Of a DNA stretch of 10,263 bases, positions 6,525-10,263 are shown one piece after another. The notes under the pieces were generated by a model, which was given only the letters and a program-made list of their open reading frames with translations, made no database searches and was not told where the DNA came from. How positions within the stretch are numbered: position 1 is the stretch's first letter; each line of letters starts with the position of its first letter. The stretch is from contig JAFYJR010000002.1 of the NCBI GenBank assembly GCA_017538005.1, positions 1 through 10,263 on the forward strand. The letters are read 5' to 3'. A program made the position numbers and the translations under genes. This DNA is from Clostridia bacterium. Its GTDB lineage: Bacteria > Bacillota > Clostridia > Oscillospirales > Acutalibacteraceae.

Positions 6525-6890
6525 TTATTCGCAGATCTCGTCGTATGCGTCGGCATCGAGGAGAGCGTCAGCTTCTGAAGGGTCATCGAGTTTAATCTCG
6601 ATAATCCAGTTCGCGTATGCGTCTTCGTTGATGTTCTCGGGGTCGTCGTCGAGTTCTTCGTTTACTGCGATGATTTCACCTGAAAGGGGAGCGGGTACCT
6701 CTGAAGAAGTCTTTGAGGATTCCACCTCGGTGAAAGTGTCACCGGCGGAAACGGTGTCGCCGACTGTCGGAAGGTCAACATATACTATGTCGCCGAGCTG
6801 CTCCGCGGCATAAGGTGTGATACCGAACTTGGCTGTGTCGCCTTCTATAAGGGCCCATGCGTGGCCTTCGTTGTATTTATAATCTGCCAT
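6525..6890 (-). CDS. gcvH: Glycine cleavage system H protein
   Basis: Lipoyl carrier that shuttles the aminomethyl group between the P, T and L proteins of the glycine cleavage/synthase system. The 121 residues span the whole H-protein fold: the N-terminal EGHAWALIEGDTAKFGIT (8-25), the LGDIVYVDLPTVGD segment (32-45), and the lipoylation hairpin EVESSKTSSEVPAPLSGE (55-72) with Lys60 as the expected lipoyl attachment site. The C-terminus is rich in Asp/Glu and Ala. The start has GGAG at 6898-6901. It sits 40 bp after lpdA and directly before lplA, the enzyme that would modify it. GcvT and GcvP are not in the window, so participation in glycine synthesis or cleavage needs genes elsewhere. Confidence 0.95.
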   Translation of the reverse strand: MADYKYNEGHAWALIEGDTAKFGITPYAAEQLGDIVYVDLPTVGDTVSAGDTFTEVESSKTSSEVPAPLSGEIIAVNEELDDDPENINEDAYANWIIEIKLDDPSEADALLDADAYDEICE

Positions 6891-6915
6891 ACGAATTCTC
6901 CTTTATTTTTTCTTC

Positions 6916-6944
6916 ATTGTAGCACAAGGCTTATACTTTGTGAA
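6916..6944 (-). promoter_or_regulatory. Candidate internal promoter for gcvH-lplA
   Basis: Minus strand: -35 TTCACA (6939-6944), 17-bp spacer, extended -10 TGC-TACAAT (TACAAT at 6916-6921). Each hexamer is one base from consensus. The -35 lies within the last codons of lpdA. An imperfect inverted repeat, CACAAGG (6923-6929) and CTTTGTG (6936-6942), fills the spacer and could be an operator. The predicted start near 6909 gives a leader of about 19 nt. Confidence 0.55.
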
Positions 6945-8322
6945 CACTCATTCCGTGGATATCGTGGAGGGCTTCCATGATGCCTTCACACATTGTCGGA
7001 TGAGGGAATATGGAGTTTCCGACCTGCTCGACAGTCAGTCCGCATTCGACGGCTGTTGTGAGAACCTGGAGCATATCGGATGCTCTGGCACCGACTATTT
7101 CCGCGCCGATTATTACATCGTTCATATCGGCAATGACTTTGACAAAGCCGAAGATGTGGCCGGAAGCCTGGGCCTTGCCGAGACCTTTGAAGTCGAAGGT
7201 ACCGATGCGGTAGTCTTTATCGACCTCTTTGCCTTGGGCGATGAGGTCTTTTTCAAGCGTACCGCAGGAGGCGAGTTCGGGATTAGTGAAAACACATCCC
7301 GGAACGGCATGATATGTCATCGCTCTGTCTTCGCCGAAGATGTTGTCGACGGCGACGAGGCCTTCCTTTGAGGCCACATGGGCGAGCTGAGCGCTGGGCA
7401 CGATGTCGCCGATGGCGTAGATGTTGTCGACATTTGTCTTCATGTGGTCGTCCACGGCGACTCTGCCGCGCTCGGCCATCTCAACACCCGCGTTTTGAAG
7501 GCCGAGTCCCTCTGTGTAGGGTGCGCGTCCTATTGCAACGAGAACATATTCCGCCTCAAGTTCCTTGCCTGAAGCCAGTGTAACGGAGACTCTGTCTTCC
7601 AGAGGGTTTACTTCGGCTATACCGTCATCGCAGATGACTTTGATTTTTTCTTTTTTGAACTGACGGGCTATCTGCTTGGAAACATCTTCATCCATTGTTG
7701 CCATAAGGCGGGGAAGGGCTTCAACAATTGTCATATCGGTGCCCATGGCGTGCAGAAACTGGCCGATTTCACAGCCTATTACACCGCCGCCCACAAGAAT
7801 CATCGACTGCGGCGCGTGGTCAAAGTCGAGGATTTCATCAGAAGTGATGACGCGCTTGTGGTCAACTCTGAATACGGGAGGTGCTACGGGCACGGAGCCT
7901 GTGGCAAGGATGATGTAGTCGGTTTTTATCTCTTCGACAGAGCCGTCCGACTTTTCGACGAGGACGGTGTTTTTGTCTTTCAGGGAACCTTTGCCGCTGA
8001 TAATGGTTACGCTGGCTTTGTCGCAGAGGAACTGTATGCCTTTGACGAGATTTCCCATTACCTTGTTCTTACGCTCAAGGACTGCGGGGTAGTCAACGGA
8101 TACATCGCCCTCTGGAATCTTTATACCGAAGTCTTCGGCAGACTCAACCGCCTCAAGAGTATCGTATGATGCGAGGAATGCTTTTGTCGGGATACAGCCG
8201 CGGTTTAAGCATGTGCCGCCTACTTTGTCCTTCTCGACAAGAACGACTTCAGCACCGCGCTTTGCGGCGTAGAGAGCGGCTTCGTATCCGCCGGGTCCCG
8301 CGCCGATTACGGTAATTTTCAT
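6931..8322 (-). CDS. lpdA: Dihydrolipoyl dehydrogenase
   Basis: Flavoprotein that reoxidises dihydrolipoyl groups with NAD+, here most likely those of GcvH (L protein of the glycine cleavage system). The 463 residues show the FAD-binding GAGPGG (7-12), the redox disulfide GGTCLNRGCIPTK with Cys38 and Cys43, the NAD-binding GGGVIG (178-183), the second FAD motif TNVDNIYAIGD (297-306) and the C-terminal HPTMCE with His441 and Glu446 as the expected active-site pair. The length is standard; there is no N-terminal lipoyl domain. It starts in an ATGA overlap with metF. Genes annotated as lpdA occur beside metF in Wood-Ljungdahl clusters of acetogenic clostridia such as Clostridium ljungdahlii, where their exact role is less clear than in oxo-acid dehydrogenases. 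Confidence 0.97.
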   Translation of the reverse strand: MKITVIGAGPGGYEAALYAAKRGAEVVLVEKDKVGGTCLNRGCIPTKAFLASYDTLEAVESAEDFGIKIPEGDVSVDYPAVLERKNKVMGNLVKGIQFLCDKASVTIISGKGSLKDKNTVLVEKSDGSVEEIKTDYIILATGSVPVAPPVFRVDHKRVITSDEILDFDHAPQSMILVGGGVIGCEIGQFLHAMGTDMTIVEALPRLMATMDEDVSKQIARQFKKEKIKVICDDGIAEVNPLEDRVSVTLASGKELEAEYVLVAIGRAPYTEGLGLQNAGVEMAERGRVAVDDHMKTNVDNIYAIGDIVPSAQLAHVASKEGLVAVDNIFGEDRAMTYHAVPGCVFTNPELASCGTLEKDLIAQGKEVDKDYRIGTFDFKGLGKAQASGHIFGFVKVIADMNDVIIGAEIVGARASDMLQVLTTAVECGLTVEQVGNSIFPHPTMCEGIMEALHDIHGMSVHKV

Positions 8323-9242
8323 ATGCTGACACCGGCTTTCTCAAGGATTGTCGGGACATTCTTCTCCGCTCCGATGGCCATGATGTGGACACCGTCGCAG
8401 ATGCCTTCCTCTTTGATCTGACGGATCATGTCGGCAGCCATTTCGATGCCGGCTTTGGCGGGAAGACCTTTTATGTCTTTTTCTTTGCCTTCGGCAGCTG
8501 CCGCGGCAAGTTTCTCTATCATCCAGTCGGGAACATCGATGCCCGGAACATTGGCGTTCATATACTTTGCCATGCCTGCCGCCTTAAGCGGGATGATGCC
8601 GGCCATGATGTGAACTTTGATATTTGCCTTGTCGACTGCGTCCATAAAGCGCTTTAAGGACTCGACATCGAATATGCCCTGTGTCTGGATATATTCGGCG
8701 CCTGCGTCGACTTTCTTTTTCAGTTTGGCTATCTGCATAATCTGCGGCTCGTAAACCGGGGTAACGCATGCGCCCTTGTAGAATACAGGCACAGGGCCCT
8801 GGATTTCATTGCCGCCGCAGTCGAGACCGGTCTGCTCCATTTTTGTGAGCATATTGAGGATGCCGACCGAGTCGAGATCAAATACGGGTTTTGCGTCCTT
8901 GCAGTCTCCGACTGTAGTGTGGTCGCCCGTAAGAGCGAGCATGGTGTCAATACCGAGAGCATAGGCAGAGAAGAAGTCGCCCATTATTGCCATTCTTGAG
9001 CGGTCACGACCGGTCATCTGGATGATGGGATTTAAGCCCTCTGCTTTAAGCGCTGCGCAAAGGCCTATTGAGGAGGCCTTGAGGCATGCGCTCTGCATGT
9101 CCGTAACATTGATTCCGTGGACCTTGCCCTTTAAGAGCTGTGCCACTTCAATCTGTTCAGAGAAGTCAGCGCCTTTCGGAGGCGCCATCTCTGCAGTGAC
9201 GGCGAATTTGCCCGCGTCAAAGGCTTCTTTAAGTACGCTCAT
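8319..9242 (-). CDS. metF: 5,10-methylenetetrahydrofolate reductase
   Basis: FAD enzyme that reduces methylene-THF to methyl-THF, feeding methionine synthesis or the methyl branch of the Wood-Ljungdahl pathway. The 307-residue TIM-barrel protein has VTAEMAPPKG (15-24) with Glu18 as the likely catalytic acid, NVTDMQSA (45-52), QMTGRDRSR (75-83), LTGDH (104-108), YIQTQGIFD and HIMAGIIPL. It follows metV with an ATGA overlap and has a strong GAGGAGG ribosome binding site at 9250-9256. MetF next to MetV is the arrangement of the two-subunit MTHFR in acetogens, where MetV supplies electrons through iron-sulfur clusters. A simple methionine-biosynthetic role is the alternative, but metV and lpdA as neighbours argue for the acetogen-like form. 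Confidence 0.95.
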   Translation of the reverse strand: MSVLKEAFDAGKFAVTAEMAPPKGADFSEQIEVAQLLKGKVHGINVTDMQSACLKASSIGLCAALKAEGLNPIIQMTGRDRSRMAIMGDFFSAYALGIDTMLALTGDHTTVGDCKDAKPVFDLDSVGILNMLTKMEQTGLDCGGNEIQGPVPVFYKGACVTPVYEPQIMQIAKLKKKVDAGAEYIQTQGIFDVESLKRFMDAVDKANIKVHIMAGIIPLKAAGMAKYMNANVPGIDVPDWMIEKLAAAAAEGKEKDIKGLPAKAGIEMAADMIRQIKEEGICDGVHIMAIGAEKNVPTILEKAGVSI

Positions 9243-9913
9243 TCTGCTGCCTCCTCTGTTGCTTTCTTATCTTCCTTGAGGTTCACCGTTCTCGGATAGG
9301 CGTGCTCGCCGTGCGGCTTGTCCTCAAGAAGCTGGTCTATGAACTGCTGCTCCTGACCTATGTCCTTCATGCGGTTGTAAATCATAATCCAGGCGCAGTC
9401 GTTTTCCGGGTTAACTTCGCACTTGCCGTTCTTCTGTCCGCCGCAGGGGCCGTTGACGAGTGACTTGGCACATTTTGTGATGGGGCAGATGCCTCCTGTG
9501 TAACCGATGACACAGTCGCCGCACATACGGCACATCTCGTTGAAGATGCCTATGCGCTCAACCTGGCCCAAAAACATCGTGTTGTTCGCGGGGTATACCG
9601 GAGTGTCAACGAGCTGTGCGACTGTCTGTGCGCCGTCGCCGCAGGCGAGTGATACGACAGCGTCGTATCCTGTGTCACGGACTGCCTTGAGTTCCTTTTT
9701 TACAAGGAGTTTCTGACAACTCTCATCGGGATATACCGTGCCTACTACTTCTATACCGTCAGCCTTTAAGGCTTCGGTCAAAGCCGCCATCTCCGGCTCG
9801 CCGCCTGTCTCACAGGAGGTTGCGCAGCTTTTGCAGCCTACGAGGACAACCTTTTTGGCATCGCCGAGCATGGAGAGGAGCTCTTCATAGGGTTTCTTTC
9901 TGGTGATAATCAT
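9239..9913 (-). CDS. metV: MetV, cysteine-rich subunit of methylenetetrahydrofolate reductase
   Basis: Partner of MetF; the family (MTHFR C-terminal domain) carries zinc and iron-sulfur clusters and is thought to pass electrons to the MetF flavin. The 224 residues include many cysteines in family-like positions: GCKSCATSC (26-34; Cys27, Cys30, Cys34), Cys66, ACGDG (Cys91), MCRMCGDC (127-134), GICPITKC (141-148), NGPCGG (Cys157), Cys165 and Cys173. The C-terminal tail (about 185-224) is charged and lacks cysteines. The ATG at 9913 has AGGAGG at 9922-9927, and this ribosome binding site overlaps the folD stop codon, so the genes are co-transcribed. No rnfC2 gene lies between folD and metV, which points to the MetV-MetF form of the enzyme, without the NADH-binding RnfC2 subunit. 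Confidence 0.93.
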   Translation of the reverse strand: MIITRKKPYEELLSMLGDAKKVVLVGCKSCATSCETGGEPEMAALTEALKADGIEVVGTVYPDESCQKLLVKKELKAVRDTGYDAVVSLACGDGAQTVAQLVDTPVYPANNTMFLGQVERIGIFNEMCRMCGDCVIGYTGGICPITKCAKSLVNGPCGGQKNGKCEVNPENDCAWIMIYNRMKDIGQEQQFIDQLLEDKPHGEHAYPRTVNLKEDKKATEEAAE

Positions 9914-9925
9914 GAAACTGTCCTC

Positions 9926-10263
9926 CTACCTGATATTGTTCTGTACCTTGCAGGCCTTGATGAGGTTCTTTGCAAGGAGAGCGGAAGTTATGCCGCCGAC
10001 ACCCGATACGGGAGTCTTCCAAGCGGCTTTTTCCTCGACGTCGGCAGCGCAGCAACCGAATGTGTTGATTTTCTGTCTGCCTGTTTTTTCGTTCATTATC
10101 GGTTCGCCGTTTTCGTCGAAAGCCTTTTCACGAACGACTGCGGCATCTATTACTATCTGGTCATCGCCGAGCATATCCGCTGTCATGGAATCCTTAAACG
10201 GAGTTGCGCAGACAACTACATCGGCGCGTTTTATGTAATCATTCTTGATTTCCGCATGTGTGA
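9926..10263 (-). CDS. folD: FolD-like methylene-THF dehydrogenase/methenyl-THF cyclohydrolase, C-terminal part
   Basis: The bifunctional enzyme interconverts methylene-, methenyl- and formyl-THF. Only the last 111 codons are visible (stop TAG at 9926-9928); the N-terminal catalytic half lies beyond the window. The dinucleotide-binding part is recognisable in KRADVVVCATPFKDSMTADM and in QIVIDAAVV, which match the family's ADI-V-A-GKP...-TADM...-VVIDVG pattern. The C-terminal signature, normally TPVPGGVGPMT, reads TPVSGVGGIT here and is one residue shorter. The loop before it is longer than usual and contains a Cys-Cys pair (TFGCCAADVE). Position directly before metV supports a one-carbon role, but the sequence is a divergent member, so substrate, cofactor or bifunctionality may differ. 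Confidence 0.85.
   Translation of the reverse strand, partial: THAEIKNDYIKRADVVVCATPFKDSMTADMLGDDQIVIDAAVVREKAFDENGEPIMNEKTGRQKINTFGCCAADVEEKAAWKTPVSGVGGITSALLAKNLIKACKVQNNIR

Noticed and set aside
7750..8169. 139-codon plus-strand open frame opposite lpdA
   Set aside because: It is a shadow of the conserved lpdA frame and has no supporting signals.

Overview
The window reads as a chromosomal segment of an anaerobic Bacillota bacterium, most likely a Clostridia member. I infer this from strong GGAGG-type ribosome binding sites, tightly packed operons, a eukaryote-like isoleucyl-tRNA synthetase of the kind many clostridia carry, and a folD-metV-metF-lpdA-gcvH-lplA cluster that resembles the methyl branch of the Wood-Ljungdahl pathway in acetogenic clostridia. 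Coding sequence fills nearly the whole window. The only large gap is an AT-rich divergent intergenic region (1886-2087). I see no mobile elements, CRISPR arrays, rRNA or tRNA genes.

Left part (1-1885, minus): the N-terminal 628 codons of ileS, cut by the window edge just after KMSKS. Its promoter and a short leader hairpin lie in 1886-1980, and there is no T-box. The intergenic region also holds a perfect 24-bp palindrome next to a consensus-like promoter that reads rightward.

Middle part (2088-5564, plus): a four-gene operon for amino-sugar phosphate metabolism. It comprises glmM, a stand-alone GlmU-like left-handed beta-helix acyltransferase, nagB, and a GntR/HutC (NagR-like) regulator. 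Junctions are +12 bp or overlapping, so this is one transcription unit. Together the enzymes could interconvert Fru6P, GlcN6P and GlcN1P, and perhaps form GlcNAc1P. The regulator is probably the operon's own sensor.

Right part (10263-5559, minus): folD (partial), metV, metF, lpdA, gcvH, lplA. The first four are nearly contiguous, with two ATGA overlaps. A candidate internal promoter precedes gcvH-lplA. FolD and MetV/MetF move the one-carbon unit on tetrahydrofolate between methenyl, methylene and methyl states. LpdA and lipoylated GcvH are the shared subunits of the glycine cleavage/synthase system, and LplA attaches lipoate to GcvH. The cluster therefore joins methyl-branch folate chemistry to glycine metabolism. 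Formate-THF ligase, CODH/ACS and gcvT/gcvP are not in the window, so acetogenesis is suggested, not shown.

The two large operons converge. Their stop codons share the 6-bp palindrome TTATAA, and each operon appears to use an intrinsic terminator buried in the last codons of the opposing gene.
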